A stretch of DNA of 64,000 nucleotides. Origin: Candidatus Babeliales bacterium (lineage in GTDB: Bacteria > Babelota > Babeliae > Babelales > Vermiphilaceae). The stretch is from the NCBI GenBank assembly GCA_020050795.1, contig JAGVKD010000014.1:1-64000 (forward strand), written 5' to 3'. Both the position numbers and the translations under genes were made by a program. Below, in pieces: positions 17,886 through 26,467 of this stretch. A model generated the notes under the pieces. That model worked only from the letters and a program-made list of their open reading frames with translations, ran no database searches and was not told where the DNA came from. Position 1 is the stretch's first letter; each line of letters starts with the position of its first letter.

Positions 17886-19130
17886 CTACAGCAAGAGGCT
17901 CGCAATCATCGCAGATAGCAAGTTGGATAACGCGCCCCCAAGCACTGCATAAAGCCCCAGTTGTGTTAGCCACTCGCGCCTTTCTGGCACAAGCGCACCG
18001 ATGCCACCGATTTGAATTCCGATGCATGAAAAGTTTGAAAACCCACACAATGCGTAGGTCAAAATATCCACTGCGCGGGGCGACAAATGCATAGATATTA
18101 ATTCACTATAGGCGATCAATTCATTCACTGCCACCTTTGTGCCAAGCAAGTGTCCTGCTGCAAAAATTTCTGAGCCAGAGAATCCAAGCAAGAAACCAAA
18201 TGGTGCAAAAAGATACGAGAAAATAAGGCCGATGCTCAAATTAATTTTACCTGCAAATAAGAGATTGCCGGTATAGAACAAAATAGCATTCACTAACGCA
18301 AGAAGTGCTAGAAAGGCAATAAGCATCGCTGCAACGTTCAGCGCCAACTGCAACCCATCACTCGTACCGGTTGCAATCGCATCAAACACATTTGATGTTT
18401 TCGCTTTAACGTCCACAGAAGCGTTGCCACCCATGGTTTTTGATTTTTCTGTTTCTGGTAATAATATTTTCGCAATCACTAATGATGCAGGAATAGCCAT
18501 CACACTCGCAGTGAGCAAATGTTTTGCAGGAACGCCCATCGCAGCAAACACTGCTAAAATTGCACCACTAATAGTCGCCATACCGCTGACCATCACCACC
18601 AACATTTCTGACTTGGTCATATCTTTCAAATAATGGCGTATAAGCAATGGCGCTTCTGTTTGTCCCAAGAAACTATTGGAAACAGCACACAATGTTTCAG
18701 CACCTGAGGTGCCCAATAATGGCTGAACCACCATATTCATGAGCGCAACAACACGCTGAATAATTCCAAGGTGAAAAAGTAAAGACATCAGCGCACCGAA
18801 AAAGATGATCACTGATAACACTTTGAATGCAAAGACAAATCCCCATGGTCCCGATTGATCAACTAACGCACCAAAAACAAAACCTGATCCGCTATCGGCA
18901 AATTGGTAAAGGGCTGTCACACCTGCTGCAATGCCACCAACAACATATTGCCCTACTGATAAGCGCAGCATGCAAAATCCAATTGCCAACTGCAGCAACA
19001 ATCCATTCACCACTAAGCGATAATTAATATGTGCACGCTTTTGAGAAAACAGCCAGGCAATGCCCAAAATAACAATAATGCCAACAATATTGAGATAACG
19101 ATTGTACGTCAGAAAATAATCAAGAAACAT
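17886..19130 (-). CDS. nupC: concentrative nucleoside transporter (NupC/CNT family)
   Basis: A 414-residue inner-membrane protein with about ten membrane segments. SNSFLGQTEAPLLIRHYL and the C-terminal CGFSNFSCIGIQIGG are hallmark substrate-binding stretches of the CNT family, which takes up nucleosides with protons or sodium. It fits a salvage lifestyle along with the exported adenosine deaminase at 31-32 kb. It lies 96 bases upstream of pyrG on the same strand, so the two may form one pyrimidine and nucleoside unit. Confidence 0.93.
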   Translation of the reverse strand: MFLDYFLTYNRYLNIVGIIVILGIAWLFSQKRAHINYRLVVNGLLLQLAIGFCMLRLSVGQYVVGGIAAGVTALYQFADSGSGFVFGALVDQSGPWGFVFAFKVLSVIIFFGALMSLLFHLGIIQRVVALMNMVVQPLLGTSGAETLCAVSNSFLGQTEAPLLIRHYLKDMTKSEMLVVMVSGMATISGAILAVFAAMGVPAKHLLTASVMAIPASLVIAKILLPETEKSKTMGGNASVDVKAKTSNVFDAIATGTSDGLQLALNVAAMLIAFLALLALVNAILFYTGNLLFAGKINLSIGLIFSYLFAPFGFLLGFSGSEIFAAGHLLGTKVAVNELIAYSELISMHLSPRAVDILTYALCGFSNFSCIGIQIGGIGALVPERREWLTQLGLYAVLGGALSNLLSAMIASLLL

Positions 19131-19213
19131 GAAACGCTCCCAATGATGTATATGGTTGTATAAAAAATGTATGTATAAACAAAAAAAGATATGGAGCTTA
19201 GTGTAGTCTGATA

Positions 19214-20293
19214 TTAGAAACGAGACAAGAACTCTCGCTTACGTCGCTCAAGATCTTCAGCGCGTAATGCGTCAACTATTTCACTCAAATTGCCAGTCAT
19301 GACAAAATCAAGATTTTTGAGTGTGAGATCCACTCGATGATCAGTGATGCGATTTTGTGGATAGTTGTAGGTACGTACCTTCTCAGAACGGGTAGCGCCA
19401 CCAACTTGTTCCTTGCGTGCTTTTCGCTGCTCTTCTTCTTGTCTTTCAACTTGAGCAAGGAGCAAACGAGATTGCAGCATCTTCATCGCTTTAGCTTTAT
19501 TTTTATGCTGTGAGCGTTCATCCTGGCAGGTTGCCACAACACCCGTTGGAATATGAGTGATACGCACCGCAGAATCGGTGGTATTCACATGTTGGCCGCC
19601 AGCACCACTTGCGCGATACACGTCAATACGCAAATCGGCAGGGTTGATCTGAACGTCCACTTCTTTTGCCTCTGGCAACACCGCAACGGTTGCAGTGGAA
19701 GTGTGAACACGGCCTTGGGTTTCTGTTGAAGGAACTCGTTGCACTCGGTGAACGCCTGACTCATATTTTAAATGGCCATAAACATTCTTACCTTGAATGT
19801 GCAAAACTGCCTCGCGATATCCCCCAAGATCTGTATGACTTTCCGTCTCAAAGTCGGCACGCCAGCCCATTTGTGCGGCATAGCCGGTATACATTTTGAG
19901 CAAGTCACCCGCAAACAATGCAGCCTCTTGGCCCCCGGTACCAGCACGAATCTCAAGATAGACCGAACGGTTATCAAGATCAGACTGCTCGACCAAAAGC
20001 TCATTTAACTGCTTTTCCAAAAGAGGAAGCTGCTTCGTGAGATTTGAAATTTCCTCACGAAACAGCTCTTGCATTTCTGGATCAGATGTATCACGGAGTT
20101 GTTCCTCAGCATCCCGAATCGCGGCATTACATGCTTCAAGCTCATCCGCTTGGGCTATGATATCCCTCAGCTGATTGATCTCTCGTTGCAGGGTAGGGCG
20201 CTGCTTGGCATCCAAGTTTGGCGCTGCAACCTTTTCAGTCAGGTCGGCGTGACGCGCACGAATGGCGTCAAGATACTTAGGCTCTATGACCAT
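19214..20293 (-). CDS. prfA: peptide chain release factor 1
   Basis: A 359-residue class I release factor that ends translation at UAG and UAA. The codon-recognition loop has the RF1-type PxT motif as PST (RVPSTETQGRVHTS), and the catalytic GGQ is in GAGGQHVNTT. RF2 would carry SPF instead. Length is standard. It lies nine bases downstream of rpmE, a common bacterial pairing, so they are very likely cotranscribed. Confidence 0.96.
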   Translation of the reverse strand: MVIEPKYLDAIRARHADLTEKVAAPNLDAKQRPTLQREINQLRDIIAQADELEACNAAIRDAEEQLRDTSDPEMQELFREEISNLTKQLPLLEKQLNELLVEQSDLDNRSVYLEIRAGTGGQEAALFAGDLLKMYTGYAAQMGWRADFETESHTDLGGYREAVLHIQGKNVYGHLKYESGVHRVQRVPSTETQGRVHTSTATVAVLPEAKEVDVQINPADLRIDVYRASGAGGQHVNTTDSAVRITHIPTGVVATCQDERSQHKNKAKAMKMLQSRLLLAQVERQEEEQRKARKEQVGGATRSEKVRTYNYPQNRITDHRVDLTLKNLDFVMTGNLSEIVDALRAEDLERRKREFLSRF

Positions 20294-20302
20294 GTTGGCT
20301 TC

Positions 20303-20509
20303 TTAAGCCTTGTTATTCGCGTATTTTTTCTTAAACTTCTCGATACGACCAGCAGTATCAACATACTTTTGATCGCCCGTGTAGAAAGGGTGACATTTTG
20401 AACAAATAGTCACATGCAAATCGTTCACGGTTGAACGTGTTGAGAAGCTAGCACCGCAGGCGCAGCGAGCAGTTACATCGTTCAATGTTGGATGAATGTC
20501 CTTTTTCAT
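20303..20509 (-). CDS. rpmE: ribosomal protein L31
   Basis: A 68-residue large-subunit protein starting MKKDIHP. Cys pairs in ARCACGASF and [10 protein letters not shown] form the zinc site of the C+ type of L31. AGAGG lies before the ATG, and the longer frame upstream is not needed. It forms a unit with prfA and has its own promoter. Confidence 0.95.
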   Translation of the reverse strand: MKKDIHPTLNDVTARCACGASFSTRSTVNDLHVTICSKCHPFYTGDQKYVDTAGRIEKFKKKYANNKA

Positions 20510-20556
20510 CGAAAACCTCTGATTGGCAAGCAAATAAAGTGTAAGATTTTGTTTAC

Positions 20557-20585
20557 AGTATGGCTGAAAAAAGGCTTATTGTAAA
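20557..20585 (-). promoter_or_regulatory. probable rpmE-prfA promoter
   Basis: Minus-strand TTTACA and CATACT with a 17-base spacer, about 50 bases before the rpmE start. Confidence 0.45.
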
Positions 20586-20700
20586 GCTGAGAGCGGACCG
20601 GGAAAAGAGGATCCTTAGGGGAATCCCTACTCTGGAAACGAAGGATTAGGAAAGCCTCCTGGTAATGGGACGAACCTTATATTCAAACAGGTATGCGACT
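20586..20700 (+). ncRNA. candidate structured RNA of unknown family
   Basis: No gene occupies this stretch, which is more G/C-rich than its surroundings. Nested complementary arms can be read: 20597-20601 with 20659-20663 (one G-U), 20607-20610 with 20655-20658, 20611-20616 with 20641-20646, and an inner AGGG-GAAT-CCCT hairpin at 20617-20628. The G-U pairs favour transcription from the plus strand. It does not match what I know of RNase P RNA, SRP RNA, tmRNA or 6S RNA. It lies upstream of the rpmE promoter, so it is not the rpmE leader. Confidence 0.3.
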
Positions 20701-20711
20701 GTCTTCAAGTA

Positions 20712-21035
20712 TCATAAATTCTTTTCTAAAAACTTTTTAGAAAATGGATAATTTTTAATAATTTTTTGAATATTCTCATTCAAATTTTGAAAATACCATT
20801 CCATATTACTTGTTAATACATGAAGGTCTATAATTTGGTCACAGAATAAATTTTCGTCATTTAGGGGGCATTTTTTAATTTTTTCTAAGGTGTCCTTAAG
20901 CCTTTCTTGTGTTTCAACCAAATCTTTTAAATTTTCTTCTTCCTCGGCTATTTCTTTATCGGATAACGCTTTTTTAGCAAGAAATTCATTTAATCTGTAA
21001 ATTTCATCTGTTAATTGTCTAAGCAACTTTTGCAT
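20712..21035 (-). CDS. probable immunity protein for the adjacent toxin-like protein
   Basis: A 107-residue protein without signal peptide, mostly acidic alpha-helix and coiled coil (KEIAEEEENLKDLVETQERL). Its AAGG ribosome-binding site overlaps the stop codon of the upstream toxin-like gene, nine bases before its own start, so translation is probably coupled. A small, acidic, cytosolic protein directly after a large exported protein with a nuclease-like C-terminus is the standard layout of polymorphic toxin immunity genes. The role is inferred from position and size only. No family recognised. Confidence 0.5.
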   Translation of the reverse strand: MQKLLRQLTDEIYRLNEFLAKKALSDKEIAEEEENLKDLVETQERLKDTLEKIKKCPLNDENLFCDQIIDLHVLTSNMEWYFQNLNENIQKIIKNYPFSKKFLEKNL

Positions 21036-21044
21036 AGTATTGCC

Positions 21045-22811
21045 TTATAGTGTTATTGATCGCCCTTCTAGCAGAGCGACAGCTGTTTTAGCTTTGTTTA
21101 AAGACCCATCAAAATTTAACACATATTTCACACTTCCATGCTTGCCGAATACTTCTAAATGGTCATAATGTGAGGTATCAAGGTAAAAGTAATAACCCTT
21201 TTTAATGTAATCACCAACCTTGTTACTTGCTTTATAAATTTGAGCCCCTTTATAAGTTTGCCTTAATTTTATGGATTGCTGCTTTAATAGACTTCCAAAC
21301 CTAAATTTTTCAAAAAATTCTCCTATATTTGCCACTTTTTGAATAACCGACCCCGTTCCAGTTCCTTCCTTGACCGTATTAAGTAAAACCGACGCTTCAC
21401 TCAAATCTGGCGGCACATTCAATACTATGCCATCAATAGTTACAACCTGCTCGCCACGGACAGCGGCAGCCGCAAGCTTATCTTCCATGTATCTGCCAAC
21501 TTTAATACCAGCTTGGGATACTTTTTGCTCTAGTACCTGGGCAAGCTTTGTGCATTGTCCTGATGCTTTGCCTAATGCATCAATCTCTTTTAGGAACGCA
21601 ACTGTTTTTCCAATCCCCGCTCCAAATGTGAAATCTGCTGCTATAGTTGCAAGTAAATCAACCCAATGTTCTGATGGAATTTGCGATAAATTTTCAAACG
21701 AAAGTGCAGATAATGCTTCTCTCAGTTGCTGCCGACGCTCAATTATAACGTCTTCACCTAAATACAGGCCCCCTAGGGTAATATCTGAAATAAAACAGGT
21801 AGCATTAACCAGAAAACAAACCTGATCTTTCACTATTCCTACGGGATCAACAAGACGTCCGAAATAGATTTTTATGCCCTTAGCCAAAAGATTTTTTTTC
21901 TCTACAGGAGTTAATTCACCGCTCTGTTGCATACTCTCAAGAATGGCGCCAACTGCTTGAGCTTGCTTCTCGGATGTTTCAAAATTAACACCCTGCAATT
22001 GCGCAAGCTGCTCTTGCACCAATATATCAATTTCAGGTGATATATTTATAACTTCTGCCGCCTTTGTCAGCGTAAAATCTTGTCCCAAACTACGTGGCGA
22101 TATAGGACGGGAATTTGATGATTGAACCGTGCTGCCACTTATTACAACAGGAGCTACAAAAGCACATGGCACTTCACCAGGCTCTAGATGCGTGCGAACT
22201 TGAACTCCCTGAGCACTTTTCAACAAAGCTTCATAATCTGCTTGCGCTTTAACTTTCGCCTCATGATGTCGCAACAACCTCCCTATAAACGAAAGTCTAC
22301 GAAAATTTGCCCCCCTACTAGGACTCAGATAACGTACAACCTCAATCCAGCTACCACTAGTACTCAATTTTCTTTGCAAATAATTTTTTTTCACTTGCAA
22401 AGAATCAACATTACCTTGTTGATACCATTCCAAATATGTTCTCATATCTGAGTCAGACAAATAGTTTGCGGCTTCCGGAGAATCCAAAGGCATTTTACGA
22501 TACGCATATTCTCCAGAACAATATTTGCCCGAAAGTGCCTCTGTAACTGAAAGATTAGTCTCTGACGCCGCTGGACCCAATTGAGGTCTTATGACCGGTT
22601 CTAGTGGCTGTACAGTAACATTGTTACTAAAAGTGGTTTCTTCTACTGCATAAAATAGGCTTTGTGGTGATGTGCAGTCACATAGATCTAAAGGCAATGA
22701 AGAACTGAACTCATATGATTTTTCATACTGAGAATCATAACTCTTATCCATAGATACGATCGAATTGAATAACAACCCAATCGCTATACCGCATATGCGA
22801 AATATTTTCAT
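21045..22811 (-). CDS. exported polymorphic-toxin-like protein with a C-terminal colicin E3-like ribonuclease-type motif
   Basis: A 588-residue protein. The signal peptide ends ...NSIVSMDKSY. A long poorly conserved region carries Ser/Pro linkers around residue 225 and a Gly/Ala-rich helical part near 390-430. The last 75 residues contain YYFYLDTSHYDHLEVFGK and LNFDGSLN. The D-x-x-H-x4-L-E pattern resembles the Asp/His/Glu site of colicin E3-type and related BECR-fold toxin RNases, though the family cannot be fixed by eye. AAAGGTT precedes the ATG. It sits between an exported AAA ATPase gene and a small possible immunity gene, all on one strand within a few bases. Confidence 0.55.
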   Translation of the reverse strand: MKIFRICGIAIGLLFNSIVSMDKSYDSQYEKSYEFSSSLPLDLCDCTSPQSLFYAVEETTFSNNVTVQPLEPVIRPQLGPAASETNLSVTEALSGKYCSGEYAYRKMPLDSPEAANYLSDSDMRTYLEWYQQGNVDSLQVKKNYLQRKLSTSGSWIEVVRYLSPSRGANFRRLSFIGRLLRHHEAKVKAQADYEALLKSAQGVQVRTHLEPGEVPCAFVAPVVISGSTVQSSNSRPISPRSLGQDFTLTKAAEVINISPEIDILVQEQLAQLQGVNFETSEKQAQAVGAILESMQQSGELTPVEKKNLLAKGIKIYFGRLVDPVGIVKDQVCFLVNATCFISDITLGGLYLGEDVIIERRQQLREALSALSFENLSQIPSEHWVDLLATIAADFTFGAGIGKTVAFLKEIDALGKASGQCTKLAQVLEQKVSQAGIKVGRYMEDKLAAAAVRGEQVVTIDGIVLNVPPDLSEASVLLNTVKEGTGTGSVIQKVANIGEFFEKFRFGSLLKQQSIKLRQTYKGAQIYKASNKVGDYIKKGYYFYLDTSHYDHLEVFGKHGSVKYVLNFDGSLNKAKTAVALLEGRSITL

Positions 22812-22827
22812 GAATAACCTTTGAATT

Positions 22828-24054
22828 TTATTGAATCGAACAAGTCCATCCGTCTTCTTTTGGTTTGCCTGCTTTATTTTTCCATTGTATGTAATCAATT
22901 TCGCTGCGCTGCTCAGCTGTGAAAAGATTATCTCTTATATCCCGAAGACTACCAACATGAAATTTTTCAGAAGAATAATAAGCTGTTGCAGTTTGAACTG
23001 CTAATTGTTGCGCAAATTGCGTTTTCTGTAACACCATATTTTCTCTATGGAGGCGCTCCTGTCTTTCGGCATCAGACTCTACTTTTTTACCTACTTGCAT
23101 TTCTTGTCTGTCCTTAATAATAGTGGCAACTGCTTCATCAATTATTTTTTTGGTAATAATTGACGATTGGTTATGTGCCAGTAAATCATTAATTACGGTA
23201 TAAAGATTTCGATAACTACGAATAGGAGCATCACCAAGTTTTTTTATACAAGTATTGAAAAAGGCATCATCACAATCCTTTGCTAATGCCATTCCCCCTT
23301 CTTCAAGGATATCACGCAAAATAGCCTTTTTTTTCACCGGCTCAATCGGGTCAAATACAAATCGCCTACCGTCCATCCTGCTTTTCAGTTGCTCTTGAAT
23401 TTCAGTATCACGATTCATAATTCCTATGAAAAAGAAATTTTGGTTGCCAGCCTGCCTATCAAGGAAGGTCCAAAGCGCACAACCATTTGAAGCTGTATCA
23501 TACTTATCACTTTGATGGTGCTCTAAAAGCTCTTCTAATTCATCAACAATCACAACTGTCTTTTTATTAATTTTTACAACCGCTTTTAAAAGAGACAGCA
23601 GGTGCTGTGAAGCCTGATTGCGAATCGTTCCTTGAAATTCTGAGCTTGGAACATACTGACAAAACCAATTAGCAACGTGTGGAACAGCTAGAGCAGCTGT
23701 TGTTTTACCTACGCCTGGTGCACCGATAAAAAAAGCTGCTCTATAATTATCTCCTTTAAATTTCTCTGGATGATTAAGACGATTTACAAGATTTTTAACT
23801 CGCCATGGTGCCGATTCGTATGACTGCATCATCTGCTTCCATGTATGCCCATGAAAAATATAATCTTCCTGTTTTTCCAGCGAAATCAATGGAGGTCGCA
23901 CTATCAATCTATCTTGAATATCTAAAGGCAATGTATTGGATTCATGAAAAAACTCATTCTCCTCCATCGATAGAATATGTGCACAACAAGATAAGAGAAA
24001 AATAAAAGAAAGAAGGACTTTGCTGTTTTGACGCCATAATTGTTTTTTGATCAT
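22828..24054 (-). CDS. exported AAA-type ATPase
   Basis: A 408-residue protein. A hydrophobic leader (about 1-30, ending AHILSMEEN) precedes an AAA module with Walker A FIGAPGVGKTT, Walker B TVVIVDELEELL and a sensor-1 Asn in GIMNRDTEIQ. The C-terminal part is helical. The ATG at 24054 is chosen because GAGGGG lies seven bases before it. An AAA motor with a cleavable-looking signal is odd, as the periplasm has no ATP. It may be anchored facing the cytoplasm or act after delivery into another cell. The toxin-like gene follows 16 bases on, suggesting a role in handling or delivering it. Confidence 0.65.
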   Translation of the reverse strand: MIKKQLWRQNSKVLLSFIFLLSCCAHILSMEENEFFHESNTLPLDIQDRLIVRPPLISLEKQEDYIFHGHTWKQMMQSYESAPWRVKNLVNRLNHPEKFKGDNYRAAFFIGAPGVGKTTAALAVPHVANWFCQYVPSSEFQGTIRNQASQHLLSLLKAVVKINKKTVVIVDELEELLEHHQSDKYDTASNGCALWTFLDRQAGNQNFFFIGIMNRDTEIQEQLKSRMDGRRFVFDPIEPVKKKAILRDILEEGGMALAKDCDDAFFNTCIKKLGDAPIRSYRNLYTVINDLLAHNQSSIITKKIIDEAVATIIKDRQEMQVGKKVESDAERQERLHRENMVLQKTQFAQQLAVQTATAYYSSEKFHVGSLRDIRDNLFTAEQRSEIDYIQWKNKAGKPKEDGWTCSIQ

Positions 24055-24088
24055 CGCAAAACCCCTCTGCATATGTGGAAAAGACGTG

Positions 24089-24158
24089 TTATTCTATTTC
24101 TGATTATGAAACTCGATTAAAAAAAAGCAAGTAGCATGCGATTCTTTTTGTAAAAATT
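24089..24158. repeat. dispersed repeat R2, copy 1
   Basis: About 70 bases almost identical to 60753-60820, including TTATTCTATTTCTGATTATG and GCGATTCTTTTTGTAAAAA, with a few substitutions and one gap. Both copies lie upstream of minus-strand genes for exported proteins, so a promoter-like role or a mobile fragment is possible. Confidence 0.75.
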
Positions 24159-24204
24159 TTGGTTGATCTTCCTCCTATGCCAATAAAAAACCCGATGCCT
24201 AATT

Positions 24205-24230
24205 TTTTACCAAAAACATTTTTTGTAAAA
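24205..24230. promoter_or_regulatory. near-perfect A/T palindrome
   Basis: TTTTACCAAAAA and TTTTTTGTAAAA are reverse complements except for one base, around CA. It lies between the divergent AAA ATPase gene and the toxin-antitoxin promoter. It could be an operator, or a terminator-like structure. Confidence 0.4.
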
Positions 24231-24257
24231 CCCAATCAAGGCTTTCGGCCACCAATG

Positions 24258-24286
24258 TTTAAGTATTTATGGTTTTATGGTACATT
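24258..24286 (+). promoter_or_regulatory. probable toxin-antitoxin promoter
   Basis: TTTAAG and TACATT with a 17-base spacer, about 28 bases upstream of the expected start and 35 bases before the antitoxin ATG. Confidence 0.4.
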
Positions 24287-24320
24287 GCACAATAAGGTCA
24301 TAAAAAAATAAAGGATCCAT

Positions 24321-24587
24321 ATGGCAAAGAAAACCAATACTCGAGTAACGATGGATATTCCAACTGTAGATCACAAAAAGCTCAAAATGCTTGCCGCTTT
24401 TCACGGTAAAAGCATGCGAGAAATTGTTATAGAACTGATTGAGCATGGCTTAGAACACTATCAAGAATGCCCTGAAGATCATACGCCCAATGATATAACC
24501 AAAAAAGCACTCGAAAATGTGAAAACCGGAAAGGGTTTAAAAAAAGCCGCAACCGTAGAAGAGCTCTTTAAAAAATTAGGCCAGTAG
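24321..24587 (+). CDS. RelB/DinJ-type antitoxin
   Basis: An 88-residue cytosolic protein. An N-terminal ribbon-helix-helix-like DNA-binding part (TRVTMDIPTVDHKKLKMLAA then MREIVIELIEHGLE) is followed by a flexible C-terminal arm that would wrap the toxin (KGLKKAATVEELFKKLGQ). Antitoxins of this class neutralise the toxin and repress their own promoter. One base separates its stop from the toxin start. AAAGGATCC precedes the ATG. Confidence 0.8.
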   Translation: MAKKTNTRVTMDIPTVDHKKLKMLAAFHGKSMREIVIELIEHGLEHYQECPEDHTPNDITKKALENVKTGKGLKKAATVEELFKKLGQ

Positions 24588-24588
24588 T

Positions 24589-24855
24589 ATGCTCACGATT
24601 GTATGGCAATCTCAATTTAAAAAAGATTTTAAGGTTGTTAGCAAACGCAATAACAAATTGGAAAAATTAGCTTTTATTATTAACGAGCTTCAACATAATC
24701 GAGCACTTCCACCTAAGAATAAAAATCATAAACTCAAGGGGAATTATGTCGATTGCTGGGAGTGCCATATTGAACCCGATTGGCTTCTAATATATAAACT
24801 AACCCCTGATGAATTAATTCTAATAAGAACGGGATCTCATTCTGACCTATTTTGA
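24589..24855 (+). CDS. yafQ: YafQ-type mRNA interferase toxin
   Basis: An 88-residue RelE-superfamily ribosome-dependent endoribonuclease. HKLKGNYVDCWECHIEPDWL, LLIYKL and the C-terminal RTGSHSDLF match YafQ closely, including the conserved His near the end that is important for cleavage. It forms a two-gene unit with the antitoxin and overlaps the convergent MazG-like gene by 19 bases. No frame damage is seen, so it looks functional. Confidence 0.85.
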   Translation: MLTIVWQSQFKKDFKVVSKRNNKLEKLAFIINELQHNRALPPKNKNHKLKGNYVDCWECHIEPDWLLIYKLTPDELILIRTGSHSDLF

Positions 24856-25256
24856 TCCAAAAACGGTTGCTGAAGCGTAGCGCTTTGGCTCTTGCTCGAT
24901 CTATCTATAATGAATTGAATTCTTTCTGCATACTTTTCACCAAGATCGACCTGATAATAGTTTGCGATCTGCAAAGCATGAATGAGCAAATCGGGCAACA
25001 CTTCATTCACGAGCGCAGATGTATCCGGCTCTATTTTTCCATGCTCTTTGATTTCGCAGTATGTTGCCATTTTGCCCGTCGTTTTTACCAGATGCAATAA
25101 GATATGTCTTATTTTTTCAAAATCATGATTGATTTCAAAATATTGTGCATCAAAGTCATCTTGAAATAATTGAGCATCAACGGTATTTATGACATCTATT
25201 TCAGTTGCATAGGTACCAGAAGCTGCGCACGTCAAAATAAGAAGTAATTTTTTCAT
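24837..25256 (-). CDS. exported MazG-like protein
   Basis: A 139-residue protein. The signal peptide ends GTYA-TEID. The mature part resembles small all-alpha MazG-like nucleotide pyrophosphohydrolases: HLVKTTGKMATYCEIKEHGK, LVNEVLPDLLIHALQIANYY with the E-x-x-x-D spacing, and GEKYAERIQFI. Such enzymes hydrolyse NTPs or dNTPs in the cytosol, so an export signal is unexpected. It lies ten bases after the DAAO-like gene in the same unit. The family assignment is by pattern and moderate. Confidence 0.55.
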   Translation of the reverse strand: MKKLLLILTCAASGTYATEIDVINTVDAQLFQDDFDAQYFEINHDFEKIRHILLHLVKTTGKMATYCEIKEHGKIEPDTSALVNEVLPDLLIHALQIANYYQVDLGEKYAERIQFIIDRSSKSQSATLQQPFLDQNRSE

Positions 25257-25266
25257 AAATTATCCA

Positions 25267-26427
25267 TTAAGCCCCAAAAAATTCCCGTGAGCGATCGATC
25301 AAGAGGTCCCATTCTTTCTCATGCGGCACACTCCGTGTTGCCCCCTCTATAAACGTTCCCCCCATAACCCCGATGCTCTTAGTGGGCGAACCAGGCACGC
25401 GTTTTGGAAACAGATATATAGAACGCTTTATCGAATGGCCAGATTCCGTTTTGTTCTCTGAATCAACATAGAAAGAAATCATATAATTCATGTCAGCGGG
25501 ATTTTGTTCTTCGAGCAAGATCAAATGGCCTTGCACAGAAACCATCGCATCATCATTATTGATATGTTTCGCGCCAAGGCCTGCACAATTAAAAATGCAT
25601 GGCGCATCAAGCTCTTCAAAAGAGGTTACCTTTTTTTGCACCCAGCGCACTTTATTGTGTAAAAATACCGTTAGGGAATTCATCATGAATCCAGTGTCTA
25701 TGAAAATACCATCGTCATATACTTTCATTTCATACTGCTTTCCATTGCCAAAATCTATGAGAACATCCTGAGGTTTGCGCATAACCACATCTTCGTATGC
25801 CTCCAAACGAGTGTCATGTCGCTTCAAATATACGGGCAAAATTAATGCGCCCGGCGCGGGAAAATCCTTATTCTCTCCCCGTGCTATTTCCGCATAGAAA
25901 CGATAGGCATCAAAACAAATAGCATCAATAATCGGCTGCATACCCTGATCAATATCCATACTTGATGGCGCTAAAAACCCACCCGCTTTGTGTGAAGTCA
26001 GGTCATCAAATTGCTCTGCAATAACAGTGATGTCCGAGTAGCCATGGAGCACAAGTTCATATGCGGTGAACAAGCCAATAACTCCTGCGCCTATAATTTG
26101 TATTGGCGTGTTATGAGAATAACCCGCATCTTGTGCCGTTTGTTGAAAGAGATCAACAAGATATTTTGCACAGCCAGGCGCAAGTGTCCATCCGCTGCCA
26201 CCTTGACCATAATTGTGCGCAATTATTTTTGCACCCACCGTGTCGATACCGATTCGCGGTGCGCCATAGCGCATTGGTCGATGGCATAGGATTTTTTCGC
26301 CTATGTTTTCTTCTTCTAATTCGGGCGCCTTGAGATACCGTATTTGAATCTGATTTTGTTGCCCAAGAATAACGTTGGGTGATGTGAATCCTAAAAAAGT
26401 CAGAAGGAGCAATGTATGTTGAAACAT
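25267..26427 (-). CDS. exported D-amino-acid-oxidase-like FAD enzyme, short at the C-terminus
   Basis: A 386-residue protein. The chosen ATG gives a signal peptide (FQHTLLLLTFLGFTS...VILGQ). The FAD-binding start IQIIGAGVIGLFTAYEL, then TSHKAGGFLAPSS, CIFNCAGLGAKH and GVMGGTFIEGATR follow D-amino-acid or D-aspartate oxidases. These oxidise D-amino acids to keto acids, ammonia and peroxide. The protein stops soon after FIEGATR, where family members continue 50-70 residues with a GLRP-type substrate and FAD contact. None of the three frames continues it, so this is a true shortening. It belongs to a unit with an ABC exporter. Confidence 0.65.
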   Translation of the reverse strand: MFQHTLLLLTFLGFTSPNVILGQQNQIQIRYLKAPELEEENIGEKILCHRPMRYGAPRIGIDTVGAKIIAHNYGQGGSGWTLAPGCAKYLVDLFQQTAQDAGYSHNTPIQIIGAGVIGLFTAYELVLHGYSDITVIAEQFDDLTSHKAGGFLAPSSMDIDQGMQPIIDAICFDAYRFYAEIARGENKDFPAPGALILPVYLKRHDTRLEAYEDVVMRKPQDVLIDFGNGKQYEMKVYDDGIFIDTGFMMNSLTVFLHNKVRWVQKKVTSFEELDAPCIFNCAGLGAKHINNDDAMVSVQGHLILLEEQNPADMNYMISFYVDSENKTESGHSIKRSIYLFPKRVPGSPTKSIGVMGGTFIEGATRSVPHEKEWDLLIDRSREFFGA

Positions 26428-26467
26428 AGAAATTAATCCAATTTTTAAAATCTCAGAATGCACAGAG

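Noticed and set aside
24589-24855. RelE proper instead of YafQ
   Set aside because: The HxEPDW and RTGSHSDLF stretches are specific to the YafQ branch.
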